12,188 nt of DNA from Desulfurococcales archaeon. Lineage in GTDB: Archaea; Thermoproteota; Thermoprotei_A; Sulfolobales; NBVN01. The notes beneath the pieces are model-generated. The model did no database searches. It was not told the DNA's origin and saw only the letters and a list, made by a program, of their open reading frames with translations. The position numbers were made by a program, and so were the translations under genes. The stretch is taken from positions 1 through 12,188 of the forward strand of contig JAMOVB010000042.1 of NCBI GenBank assembly GCA_027061705.1, read 5' to 3'. Each line of letters starts with the position of its first letter. Positions within the stretch are counted from its first letter, which is position 1. Shown in pieces: positions 6,654-12,188 of the stretch.

Positions 6654-7004
6654 TTACCTACGGCTTAAGACGTGTTGATTACGTCGTTTTAAATACCTAA
6701 GCAGGTAGTTCAGGCGCGGGTGCTCGGCAACGATCTCATCCAACCTGCTGAAGCACTCCCTACACACTCTAATCCCCGGCTGAAGCTCGACGGAACACTC
6801 CCTGCAGATAAGCCTCCCGCACAACGGGCACACATCCACAGAGAGCCTCCGGCCGCAGACGCGGCACATGAGGTCACGGCAAACCACGCAGACGCCTGCC
6901 TCCCTGTCGAAGTGCTTCTCACAAACGAGCCTCCCGCACAGCGGGCACCTAACGCTAGCCCTAGCCGCCCCGCACACCTCACACACGACGTCCAAGCACA
7001 ACAC
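6654..7004 (-). CDS. Small protein with two tandem eight-ligand zinc modules
   Basis: A 116-residue protein made almost entirely of metal-binding motifs. Module 1 has Cys8/Cys11, Cys20/Cys23, Cys28/His31 and Cys39/Cys42. Module 2 has Cys47/Cys50, Cys59/Cys62, Cys67/Cys70 and Cys81/Cys84. Each has eight ligands in four pairs, enough for two zinc ions, and resembles the cross-brace layout of RING, B-box or FYVE-like fingers. The modules repeat with a 39-residue period and share CPLCGRL[VI]C, a clear internal duplication. Residues 86-116 form a basic C-terminal helix (RLNYLLRYLKRR). Archaeal relatives are usually annotated only as zinc-finger proteins. A role in protein-protein contact or nucleic-acid binding is inference; ubiquitin-ligase activity is not implied. 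It starts at GTG 7004, about 30 bp below a TATA-like box, so it is near-leaderless. Confidence 0.82.
   Translation of the reverse strand: MLCLDVVCEVCGAARASVRCPLCGRLVCEKHFDREAGVCVVCRDLMCRVCGRRLSVDVCPLCGRLICRECSVELQPGIRVCRECFSRLDEIVAEHPRLNYLLRYLKRRNQHVLSRR
6811..6831 (-). repeat. Direct repeat copy A within the zinc-module gene
   Basis: This copy differs from copy B at 6928-6948 at one base in 21. It encodes the CPLCGRL core of module 2. The 117-bp offset equals exactly 39 codons. Confidence 0.85.
6928..6948 (-). repeat. Direct repeat copy B within the zinc-module gene
   Basis: The partner of copy A, encoding the CPLCGRL core of module 1. Near-identity at the DNA level, including third codon positions, suggests either a fairly recent duplication or gene conversion between the modules. 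Confidence 0.85.
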
Positions 7005-7032
7005 CAGCTAAGCTATATTACCTTAGTGACGG

Positions 7033-7040
7033 CTAAATAA
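7033..7040 (-). promoter_or_regulatory. TATA-like box for the zinc-module gene
   Basis: On the minus strand this reads TTATTTAG, centred about 32 bp before GTG 7004. That places transcription start within a few bases of the start codon. The divergent reductase gene has its own box at 7108-7116, so the 147-bp intergenic stretch holds two separate promoters. Confidence 0.45.
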
Positions 7041-7107
7041 GGACGGGATGACCTGACGACATCCGCTGAACGATGATGTAGATGGAGCGACGGGGACCGC
7101 CGGGAAA

Positions 7108-7116
7108 CTTAATTTT
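7108..7116 (+). promoter_or_regulatory. TATA-like box for the geranylgeranyl reductase gene
   Basis: CTTAATTTT, preceded by GGGAAA resembling a purine-rich BRE, predicts a start near 7138. That leaves a leader of about 14 nt to ATG 7152, or only about 5 nt to the alternative TTG at 7143. Confidence 0.5.
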
Positions 7117-7151
7117 AGTTCCTCACCCACTCTAGAGATGGGTTGGGTAGA

Positions 7152-8504
7152 ATGGAGCGCTATGACGTCGTCATAGCCGGGGCTGGGGTGGCAGGCGCTT
7201 CTCTCGCCTACTTCCTAAGCGGGACGGACCTTAAGGTACTCCTAGTCGACATGAGGCCTTTCAGCAGGGCAGGCGATAAGCCCTGCGGCGACGCTCTAGG
7301 TAAGCACCACTTCGACGAGCTCGGGGTTGAGTACCCTAAGGGCGAGGAGCTCACAGGCGTGGTTAAGGGTGTGGATGTTTACTCCCCCTCTGAGAAGACC
7401 CGATATAGGGTTATGGGTGAGGGCTTCCAGATAGATAGGGTTAAGTTCACGCAGAGATTCATTAAGGCCGCGGCCGACCGCGGCGTTGAGTACTGGGAAA
7501 GGAGCTACGCGCTCGAACCAATACTAGGGGAGAACCGCGTTGAGGGGCTTAAGGTAAGGCGCGGCGGGAAGGTTGAGGAGGTTAGGGCAGCGTTAGTGGT
7601 TGACGCCACAGGCTACCCGCGGGTAATAGCCAATAAGCTTCCCGACGAGTGGCCCATAACGGACAGGCTCAAGCCTGAGGACGCCATAGTAGCTTATAGG
7701 GAGGTCAGGAGGCTGAAGGAGCCTGTTGAGGAGCCGGAGTTTCTGAGGATATTCATAAGTAAGGCTAAAGCGCCCGGAGGCTACTGGTGGTTCTTCCCCT
7801 ACTCGCTGCGTGAGGGTCTCGTGAACGTCGGCCTAGGAGTCCAGCACGGGGTAGGTAATCCGAGGCCTAAGGACCTACTCTACAAGTACGTCCTAACTCG
7901 GAAGGAGTTCGAGGGAAGCACCATAGTTGAGGCGGGTGGGGCGGCCGCACCCACCAGAAGGCCCGTGAATACGCTGGTCTGGAACGGCGTTGCGGTGGTT
8001 GGCGACGCGGCGTATGCTGTGAACCCGATACACGGTGGCGGTAAGGGGTCGGCGATGATTACCTCCTGGTGCCTTGCCAAGGCCTTAAAGACGGCATCGC
8101 GTGGCGACGTATTCACCGCTGAGGATCTGTGGAGCGCTAACCTATGCTTCCTGCAGCACTACGGGATCAAGCAGGCGTCGCTGGACTTCTTCAGGATATT
8201 CCTCCAGCAGCTGAGCGACGACGACTTGGAGTACGGGATGTCTAGGAAGATAATTAGGGAGACAGACCTAAACACGGTCTCGATGAAGGGGGATCTGGAG
8301 CTCTCAGTAGTTGATAAGGCTATGAGGTTGCTTGCAGGGATAGGCAGGCCGTCCTTCCTGCTAAGGCTGCGTGCGGTCGCGAAGTTCATGAACAGGGCTA
8401 AGGACCTCTACTCAAAATACCCGGAGACCCCCGAGGGCATTCACGAGTGGGTTAAGGAGGTTGCGAAGCTCTACTCCGAGTTTAGGGCTAAGGTCCTCAA
8501 GTAG
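7152..8504 (+). CDS. Geranylgeranyl reductase (archaeal lipid saturation)
   Basis: An FAD-dependent reductase that hydrogenates the geranylgeranyl chains of archaeal ether lipids, working on membrane lipids from the cytosolic face. The 450-residue protein begins with the Rossmann dinucleotide motif GAGVAGAS at 10-17. DKPCGDALG at 42-50 contains the conserved Cys45 of this family. GGYWWFFPY at 209-217 followed by VGLGV is the substrate-cavity YxWxFP signature, and VVGDAAYAVNPIHGGG at 282-297 is the second FAD motif. The C-terminal helical part lacks the extra membrane-binding domain of plant ChlP. I chose ATG 7152 because it places the Rossmann strand at the normal distance from the N-terminus; TTG 7143 adds only MGR. 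It stands alone in its promoter unit but sits 2 kb from the Tes-like gene, which uses saturated lipids. Confidence 0.9.
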   Translation: MERYDVVIAGAGVAGASLAYFLSGTDLKVLLVDMRPFSRAGDKPCGDALGKHHFDELGVEYPKGEELTGVVKGVDVYSPSEKTRYRVMGEGFQIDRVKFTQRFIKAAADRGVEYWERSYALEPILGENRVEGLKVRRGGKVEEVRAALVVDATGYPRVIANKLPDEWPITDRLKPEDAIVAYREVRRLKEPVEEPEFLRIFISKAKAPGGYWWFFPYSLREGLVNVGLGVQHGVGNPRPKDLLYKYVLTRKEFEGSTIVEAGGAAAPTRRPVNTLVWNGVAVVGDAAYAVNPIHGGGKGSAMITSWCLAKALKTASRGDVFTAEDLWSANLCFLQHYGIKQASLDFFRIFLQQLSDDDLEYGMSRKIIRETDLNTVSMKGDLELSVVDKAMRLLAGIGRPSFLLRLRAVAKFMNRAKDLYSKYPETPEGIHEWVKEVAKLYSEFRAKVLK

Positions 8505-8528
8505 CGGCTTACGGGGGCTCCTCCATAG

Positions 8529-8536
8529 CTTTATAT
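8529..8536 (+). promoter_or_regulatory. TATA-like box for the SPFH-associated operon
   Basis: CTTTATAT predicts a start near 8559, which falls at the beginning of the GGAGGTG ribosome site. It is flanked by a short inverted repeat, CTCCA at 8521-8525 and TGGAG at 8540-8544, that could be an operator, although 5-bp arms occur by chance. Confidence 0.5.
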
Positions 8537-8558
8537 TCGTGGAGACCTTGATGATTAA

Positions 8559-8566
8559 AGGAGGTG
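8559..8566 (+). promoter_or_regulatory. Strong Shine-Dalgarno AGGAGGTG that decides an unusual start
   Basis: The sequence AGGAGGTG is a near-perfect complement of the archaeal 16S rRNA 3' end. Seven bases downstream, in the frame of the membrane protein, is CTG 8574. No ATG, GTG or TTG of that frame occurs before 8613, which is 46 nt away and too far to be served by this site. Confidence 0.6.
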
Positions 8567-8612
8567 TTGCTCCCTGCCCTCCCTCTGGACCTGCGTCTCG
8601 GTAGCCTTCATA

Positions 8613-8885
8613 GTGGTGGGGGCCTTAATAACGCTGGCGTGGTACGGAATCCTAACGCCGGAGGCTGGGGTCTCCGCCTTCCTATGCTTCATAGGTTCGC
8701 TACTCATAACGTACCGCAGGGACGCCCTCGGCGCGGTCTGGGGTTCCTTAGCCGTTGCGTTGGGGGTCGCCGTACTGGCAGCGTCCTACGCAGGGCTCGT
8801 CGTCGGGGGCGCGTCCTTCCTCATGGTGTGGGGGTCGTTGTTGCTGATCTCGCGGGCGTTACTGCGCGGCGCTAGGCTAACGTAA
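8613..8885 (+). CDS. Small multi-pass membrane protein, first gene of the SPFH operon
   Basis: No family is recognised. From GTG 8613 the protein has 90 residues and three to four hydrophobic helices, at about 1-13, 17-34, 39-59 and 62-81, with a basic loop (TYRRD) and a basic C-terminus (RALLRGARL). Coordinates use the first ordinary start codon, but that start cuts into the first helix. The frame is open back to 8559, and starting at CTG 8574 would add LPSLWTCVSVAFI, completing a normal first helix and giving 103 residues. TATA box, transcription start and Shine-Dalgarno spacing all favour CTG 8574. The coiled-coil gene follows after 55 bp with only a weak candidate promoter, so co-transcription with it and the SPFH gene is likely. 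The protein may be the membrane partner of that pair. Confidence 0.68.
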   Translation: MVGALITLAWYGILTPEAGVSAFLCFIGSLLITYRRDALGAVWGSLAVALGVAVLAASYAGLVVGGASFLMVWGSLLLISRALLRGARLT

Positions 8886-8940
8886 TAGAAACGCTTTTCT
8901 ACTAACTACCCACATTACATGGTGAGCGGGTGCCCAGATT

Positions 8941-9435
8941 ATGGGTAAGGAACTCGGCATTCCCGAAAAGCTTGAGCTGCTGATCCCAGGCTTTCACGGG
9001 TATAAGCGTAAGGAGCTGATTAGGGAGGACGAGCTGCTCGTAAGGAGGTATATGTGCGAGTTGCTTATGAGGGTTAAGGGCGAAGTCCGCCGCCTCATGA
9101 TGCGGGCGCTTGACGGCTCCTTAAGAGGCGTCGACGTGTCCGACCTAGACATGCTTTGGAAGAGGCTTGACGGCCTCTACTCCAAGCTCAAGAACGCCCC
9201 GGCAGGTTACGCAGGCCTCTTCGACAGGATTAAGGTTAGGGAGAATGAGCTGGAGAGGCTTAAGAAGGTTGATTACGAGATAGTGCCGAGGATAGAGGAG
9301 CTTGAGGGGCTCATTAAGAAGGTCGGAAGCGACCCTAACGCTATGGAGTCCGTGTGGGCTCTACTTGATGAGCTTGAGGCCCTCATCGACGAGAGGGTTA
9401 ACATGTTCAGCATGGAGGCTCCTCCGGAGGGGTGA
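8941..9435 (+). CDS. Helical/coiled-coil protein paired with the SPFH gene
   Basis: A 164-residue soluble protein, almost wholly helical. Residues 11-31 carry a recognisable block, LELLIPGFHGYKRKELIRE, of the type PGYRGYKEKE-RE seen in small bacterial and archaeal helical proteins that I recall being encoded beside SPFH proteins. The memory of that family is not verified here. Long amphipathic helices follow at 28-58, 64-85, 90-127 and 134-155 with heptad-like Leu spacing, then an acidic PPEG tail. It ends only 5 bp before the SPFH start, and the end of this gene contains the SPFH ribosome site, which indicates translational coupling. It is likely an assembly partner or regulator of the SPFH protein. 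ATG 8941 is the first good start; no strong ribosome site is visible. Confidence 0.75.
   Translation: MGKELGIPEKLELLIPGFHGYKRKELIREDELLVRRYMCELLMRVKGEVRRLMMRALDGSLRGVDVSDLDMLWKRLDGLYSKLKNAPAGYAGLFDRIKVRENELERLKKVDYEIVPRIEELEGLIKKVGSDPNAMESVWALLDELEALIDERVNMFSMEAPPEG
9426..9435 (+). promoter_or_regulatory. Ribosome site GGAGGGGTGA that supports a TTG start
   Basis: GGAGGGGTGA at the 3' end of the coiled-coil gene lies 5 bp before TTG 9441. The only in-frame ATG nearby (9435-9437) is followed immediately by TGA, so it cannot start the SPFH protein. Termination of one gene on the ribosome site of the next fits coupled translation. Confidence 0.65.
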
Positions 9436-9440
9436 TGTGA

Positions 9441-10454
9441 TTGCCTAAGGTTATTGAGTGGGTTAATCCAGGTCCTGACGATATAGTCTGGAAGTACCCG
9501 AGCGAGACTATTGAGTGGGGCTCTATACTCATCGTTAGGGAGTACGAGGCCGCGGTATTCTACAGGGATGGTAAGGTCTACGACGTGTTTAGGGCTGGGA
9601 GGCACGTAATAACCACGTTAAACCTCCCCCTACTAACCAAGGTACTCTCAAGGATAAGCGGCTACGATAAAGTCCCCTTCCAAGCCACCATAATATTCGT
9701 GTCGCTGCGCCAGTTCAGAGGGCTGTTCGGCGGGAGGACCCAGACGACCGAGTTAGCGCCCCTAATGTTCAGAGGCTCTTACTACTTCAGGGTTGCTGAC
9801 CCGGCGGTCTTCGTCAATGAGGTTGTGGGTGGTCAATCACTCTACACTACCGACGACATCAACGACTACCTGAGGAGCTTCATGAATGAGCTCCTCATGA
9901 AGTACCTATCAACATACAGCATTGTGGATGTGTTCATGAACTTAGATAGAGTGAGTACTGAGGTAAAGCTGAAGTTACTGGAGGACTTCAAGAGGCTGGG
10001 CCTTGAACTAATAGACGTTAAGTTCGAGGGCGTGGACACTACCGAGGAGTGGAGGCAGAAGCTATTCTGGATTAGACAGACGGGCAATGCAGCCATGGTG
10101 CTGCAGATGGAGACCGCTAAGGCGGTGGCTTCAGCCTTAGGTAAGTCGCCGAGCGCCAGCGCCGGAACAGGTATCGTGATGATTCCACCCCTCCTCTACG
10201 GGCCGTACGCGCAGGCGCAGCAGGGCACGGCCCCACAAGCTGGGGGCGGCGCGCAGGCCCCAACGACTCAGACAGCGCCCCAAACACAGCAGGCGCAGCA
10301 GAAGTTCTTCTGCCCATACTGCGGAGCTGAGGTACCGCCTAAAGCTAAGTTCTGCCCCAACTGCGGCAAAAGGCTTAAGTGGTGCCCTAACGGCCACCTA
10401 GTGCCCGCTGAGGCCAAGGTATGCCCCATATGCGGCTACAGATTTAGCGAGTAG
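9441..10454 (+). CDS. SPFH/band-7 domain protein with C-terminal zinc ribbons
   Basis: A 337-residue protein. Residues 20-215 form an SPFH (stomatin/prohibitin/flotillin) domain: IVREYEAAVFYRDGKVYDVFRAGRH at 31-55 is the typical first hairpin, and ADPAVFVNEVV with SYYFRV at 113-129 is the second half. A helical segment (205-232) and a Gln/Ala/Gly/Pro-rich linker (255-288) follow. A zinc ribbon lies at 291-308 (Cys291, 294, 305, 308) and a second at 315-331 (Cys315, His319, Cys328, 331). There is no N-terminal membrane helix, so it resembles the soluble SPFH-zinc-ribbon proteins such as Bacillus YdjI, which are recruited to membranes through partner proteins and linked to membrane stress. Start is TTG with a strong ribosome site. 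The 3' end overlaps a convergent gene by 11 bp. Confidence 0.87.
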   Translation: MPKVIEWVNPGPDDIVWKYPSETIEWGSILIVREYEAAVFYRDGKVYDVFRAGRHVITTLNLPLLTKVLSRISGYDKVPFQATIIFVSLRQFRGLFGGRTQTTELAPLMFRGSYYFRVADPAVFVNEVVGGQSLYTTDDINDYLRSFMNELLMKYLSTYSIVDVFMNLDRVSTEVKLKLLEDFKRLGLELIDVKFEGVDTTEEWRQKLFWIRQTGNAAMVLQMETAKAVASALGKSPSASAGTGIVMIPPLLYGPYAQAQQGTAPQAGGGAQAPTTQTAPQTQQAQQKFFCPYCGAEVPPKAKFCPNCGKRLKWCPNGHLVPAEAKVCPICGYRFSE

Positions 10455-10914
10455 GTCGGCCACCACCGAAAATACGGGTAAGGCAGCACCTAACGATTTT
10501 AACGCCGCTAACAACACAGCAGAACAGCGTTTTTGAGCTACTGCAGCGCCCCGCCTCACGCCCTAACTCCCTAGCAATCATGTCGGCTACCTCGCATGAC
10601 AGCCTGCCTGACCTACGGTACCTGCACGCAACCCTAGAGCCGTCAACGTAGACCGCCTGCACATCAGGCTCTTTGAATGGAGCTACGGCGCTATTGTAGA
10701 GCTCCACGTAAAGCCCCCTAAGCCCTGAGGGCGTCTCACCCGTTATGATGCCGAGCACTACGTCACTATCACCGTATATGCCCTCGCAGCCCGCCTTAAC
10801 GACGCGTGCGTCACGCCCCAGCAAATCCTTAAGCATTCTGGCAACTTCCTTAACAACCTCCTCATCACCGGCTACAGGGACGCCCTCAACGAAGGCGAGC
10901 ACTACCTGCCTCAA
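10444..10914 (-). CDS. Protein of unknown function
   Basis: I do not recognise this protein. From TTG 10914 it has 156 residues; the frame is open to GTG 10992, which would add 26 residues rich in Ser, Ala and Asp. TTG 10914 is preferred because a TATA-like box (10946-10954 on the minus strand) and a GGGAG stretch lie at sensible distances. Visible content is VVLAFVEGVPVAGDEEVVKEVARMLKDLLG (strand, then helix), SDVVLGIITGETPSGLRGLYVELYN, and VYVDGSRVACRYRRSGRLSCEVADMIARELG, suggesting a compact alpha/beta fold with no signal or membrane helix. The final 35 residues are Cys/Arg/Gly-rich (TLFCCVVSG, RCCLTRIFGGGRPTR) and unlike the rest, so the original stop may have been lost. Divergent from dtdA and convergent with the SPFH gene. 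Confidence 0.55.
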   Translation of the reverse strand: MRQVVLAFVEGVPVAGDEEVVKEVARMLKDLLGRDARVVKAGCEGIYGDSDVVLGIITGETPSGLRGLYVELYNSAVAPFKEPDVQAVYVDGSRVACRYRRSGRLSCEVADMIARELGREAGRCSSSKTLFCCVVSGVKIVRCCLTRIFGGGRPTR

Positions 10915-10945
10915 AACCGCTCCCGCCGATGGATCAGCATCCCGG

Positions 10946-10954
10946 CTAAAATCC
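10946..10954 (-). promoter_or_regulatory. TATA-like box for the unknown minus-strand gene
   Basis: On the minus strand this reads GGATTTTAG. It predicts a transcription start near 10923, nine bases before TTG 10914. This is the main reason for preferring the shorter start. Confidence 0.4.
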
Positions 10955-10981
10955 GCGCTTATGCGCGGGCTAGCGCTTATG
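10955..10981 (+). repeat. Pair of 9-bp direct repeats upstream of dtdA
   Basis: GCGCTTATG occurs at 10955-10963 and again at 10973-10981, 18 bp apart start to start. Each copy contains a TATA-like CTTATG. The second predicts a start near 11005, about 13 nt before ATG 11018. The pair could be a duplicated promoter element or an operator in the roughly 100-bp divergent region. Confidence 0.5.
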
Positions 10982-11017
10982 AATGCCTGCACGCTAAGCA
11001 GTTAGTGGTTGGTTGTG

Positions 11018-11878
11018 ATGTGTGTGGAGGTAGCGGGCGTTCCCGCGCTGGTTTACAGCGCCGTCGACCCTGCCGGGAAGGGGATAGGTAAGTACTTGCT
11101 TGAGGTTCTCGGAGGCTCGATAGTAAGGGAGGGCGCTGACAGCAAGGTGATGATGCTGCGGGGACTGAACGCCCTCCTAGTCGAGATTAGTGAGGACATA
11201 ATCTATGCTGAGAACCTAGACAACATTGTTCCCGAGGCGTCAATCTACGTATTCCTTTCAAGGCACTCGGCGGCCTCAGGCATCAAGTCACTGACAACGC
11301 ACCATACGGGCAACCCCTCCGGCGACGCGCCCTTCGGGGGCAGACCGTACGAACTCTGCATCGCTAACCCACCACTCGCGTACTCATTCCTGCGTGGGCT
11401 AACGGAGGCTAGGGTTAGGCACGGACTCAACGACTTCAGAGTCACTTACGAGGTAACGCACCACGGCCCCACAGGCCTCTCAAGGCCGCTCACCTTCATT
11501 GAAATAGGCTCCAGCGAGAGCGAGTGGGTTCTGAGGGAGGCGCACGAGGCTGTAGGCGAGGTCGTTATCGAAGCCCTCAAGAGCTTAGGTAGTGTGAGGT
11601 GCGTTGCAAGCGTGGGTGTCGGCGGCCCCCACTACGCTGAGGGATTCAGTGAGAGGGCCTTAAGGCTGGGCGAGTGCTACGGCCACATAATACCTAGGTA
11701 TGCGCTCAAGACGTTAAGGGGTGATGAAGCGACCTTGAGGAGGGTGGTTAAGGCGGCCATACTCAAGTCGTCAATACCTACCGAGAGGGTAGTGGTTATG
11801 AAGAAGGTGGGGGCGGCAGTACGCAGGGCTGTTAAGGAAGTTGCTGAGGAGCTAGGCGTGGAGCTCATCATTGCTTAG
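11018..11878 (+). CDS. dtdA: D-aminoacyl-tRNA deacylase (archaeal DTD2 type)
   Basis: DtdA hydrolyses D-amino acids wrongly attached to tRNA, a zinc-dependent proofreading step of translation in archaea and plants. The 286-residue protein carries the family motifs in order: FLSRHSAASG at 79-88, SLTTHHTGN at 91-99, YEVTHHGPTG at 144-153, FIEIGSSESEW at 160-170, the VGVGGPHY stretch at 199-206 and YGHIIPRYA at 221-229. The conserved histidines are all present, so it should be active. In-frame starts exist at TTG 11009, GTG 11015 and ATG 11018. I chose the ATG because it gives a normal short lead into the first strand VPALVYSAVDPAG. The pyrH gene follows 52 bp later behind its own promoter-like box. 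Confidence 0.95.
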   Translation: MCVEVAGVPALVYSAVDPAGKGIGKYLLEVLGGSIVREGADSKVMMLRGLNALLVEISEDIIYAENLDNIVPEASIYVFLSRHSAASGIKSLTTHHTGNPSGDAPFGGRPYELCIANPPLAYSFLRGLTEARVRHGLNDFRVTYEVTHHGPTGLSRPLTFIEIGSSESEWVLREAHEAVGEVVIEALKSLGSVRCVASVGVGGPHYAEGFSERALRLGECYGHIIPRYALKTLRGDEATLRRVVKAAILKSSIPTERVVVMKKVGAAVRRAVKEVAEELGVELIIA

Positions 11879-11889
11879 ACGCAGTCAAG

Positions 11890-11897
11890 CTTTAAAG
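11890..11897 (+). promoter_or_regulatory. TATA-like box for pyrH
   Basis: CTTTAAAG, an 8-bp palindrome centred near 11894, predicts a start near 11920 and a leader of about 11 nt to GTG 11931. No Shine-Dalgarno sequence is visible in that leader. Confidence 0.45.
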
Positions 11898-11930
11898 CCC
11901 GGCCACACCCCCGTAAACACGGGCTCTTCC

Positions 11931-12188
11931 GTGAGGGTCGTGCTTAAGGTTACTGGTAAGGTATTCAAGGAGGGCGGCGAACCTCTGATCAAGGAGATAT
12001 CATCGATAATTAAGGAGAGGGTTGCCGCCGGGGATGAGGTGGCTGTCGTTACGGGCGGCGGCCCCCTAGCACGCACCTACGTGAGAATCGGCAGCAGCTT
12101 AGGCCTCAGCGACGCTTGGTTAGACCTCCTAGGCATCGAGGCATCAAGGCTGAATGCGTTCCTACTGGCAGCGGCTCTAGAGGGCCTA
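11931..12188 (+). CDS. pyrH: Uridylate (UMP) kinase, archaeal type, 5' part (3' end outside the window)
   Basis: UMP kinase makes UDP from UMP and ATP in pyrimidine nucleotide synthesis. It belongs to the amino acid kinase fold, unlike eukaryotic UMP/CMP kinase. The 86 codons seen start VRVVLKVTGKVFKEGG (first strand and phosphate-binding lysines). Next come DEVAVVTGGGPLARTYVRIG at about 41-60, the nucleotide-binding glycine-rich loop, and DLLGIEASRLNAFLLAAAL at about 66-84, typical of the archaeal enzymes. The reading frame is open to the last base, so the gene continues past the window. GTG 11931 is the natural start because the first kinase strand follows immediately. Confidence 0.93.
   Translation, partial: MRVVLKVTGKVFKEGGEPLIKEISSIIKERVAAGDEVAVVTGGGPLARTYVRIGSSLGLSDAWLDLLGIEASRLNAFLLAAALEGL

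Noticed and set aside
6710..7040. Two other frames over the zinc-module gene, one on each strand
   Set aside because: Their apparent repeats and cysteines come from the duplicated zinc-module codons read out of frame. Only the minus frame to 7004 gives regular C-x2-C pairs.
7045..7095. Possible C/D box guide RNA: CTGA at 7066-7069 and ATGATGT at 7073-7079 look like a D'/C' pair
   Set aside because: No acceptable C box lies 12 nt upstream and no CTGA lies 12 nt downstream, so the four-box pattern is incomplete.
8564..8875. 103-codon frame starting at GTG just inside the Shine-Dalgarno site
   Set aside because: The product is rich in Gly, Arg and Pro with no fold-like pattern, while the alternative frame encodes clean membrane helices. 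Only its first residues might matter if there is an indel.
1..12188. CRISPR arrays, tRNA or rRNA genes, insertion sequences, prophage or toxin-antitoxin pairs
   Set aside because: I found no regularly spaced repeats, tRNA-like cloverleaf stretch, transposase motif or terminal inverted repeats in any gap. All gaps are short and explained by promoters or leaders.

Overview
This window looks like chromosomal DNA of a thermophilic archaeon, most likely from the Thermoproteota (Crenarchaeota) side. The reasons are archaeal-type gene families (DtdA D-aminoacyl-tRNA deacylase, archaeal UMP kinase, archaeal ThiL, geranylgeranyl reductase, a Tes-type radical SAM enzyme), frequent GTG and TTG starts, many near-leaderless genes with an AT-rich TATA-like box about 25-35 bp upstream, and GGAGGTG-type ribosome sites. 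I cannot name the species. Coding density is high and no gap exceeds about 160 bases. I see no tRNA, rRNA, CRISPR array, insertion sequence or prophage.

Layout from left to right: the 3' part of a 1-Cys peroxiredoxin (+); convergent to it a large surface protein with a transglutaminase-like fold, a Thr/Ser stalk and a C-terminal membrane anchor (-); divergent from that, thiL and then a tetraether-synthase-like radical SAM gene (both +); a family 2 glycosyltransferase behind a GC-palindromic leader (+); two minus-strand genes, one of unknown function and one encoding two tandem eight-ligand zinc modules; a geranylgeranyl reductase (+); an apparent operon of a small membrane protein, a coiled-coil protein and an SPFH/band-7 protein with C-terminal zinc ribbons (+); an unrecognised minus-strand gene; dtdA (+); and the 5' end of pyrH (+), cut by the window edge.

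The theme of the middle of the window is the cell envelope. Geranylgeranyl reductase saturates archaeal lipid chains, and the Tes family joins saturated chains into membrane-spanning tetraethers. The glycosyltransferase between them could act on lipid head groups or on surface glycans, but that is inference. The three-gene SPFH operon resembles bacterial membrane-stress loci in its combination of a membrane protein, a small helical protein and an SPFH-zinc-ribbon protein. It and the zinc-module protein are the best candidates for something under-described. The flanking genes (thiL, dtdA, pyrH) are housekeeping.

Several small-scale signals stand out: a TATA-like element shared by divergent genes, a probable CTG start, a 12-bp palindrome at the ribosome-binding position of the glycosyltransferase, repeated promoter-like 9-mers upstream of dtdA, and two convergent gene pairs whose ends overlap by exactly 11 bp.
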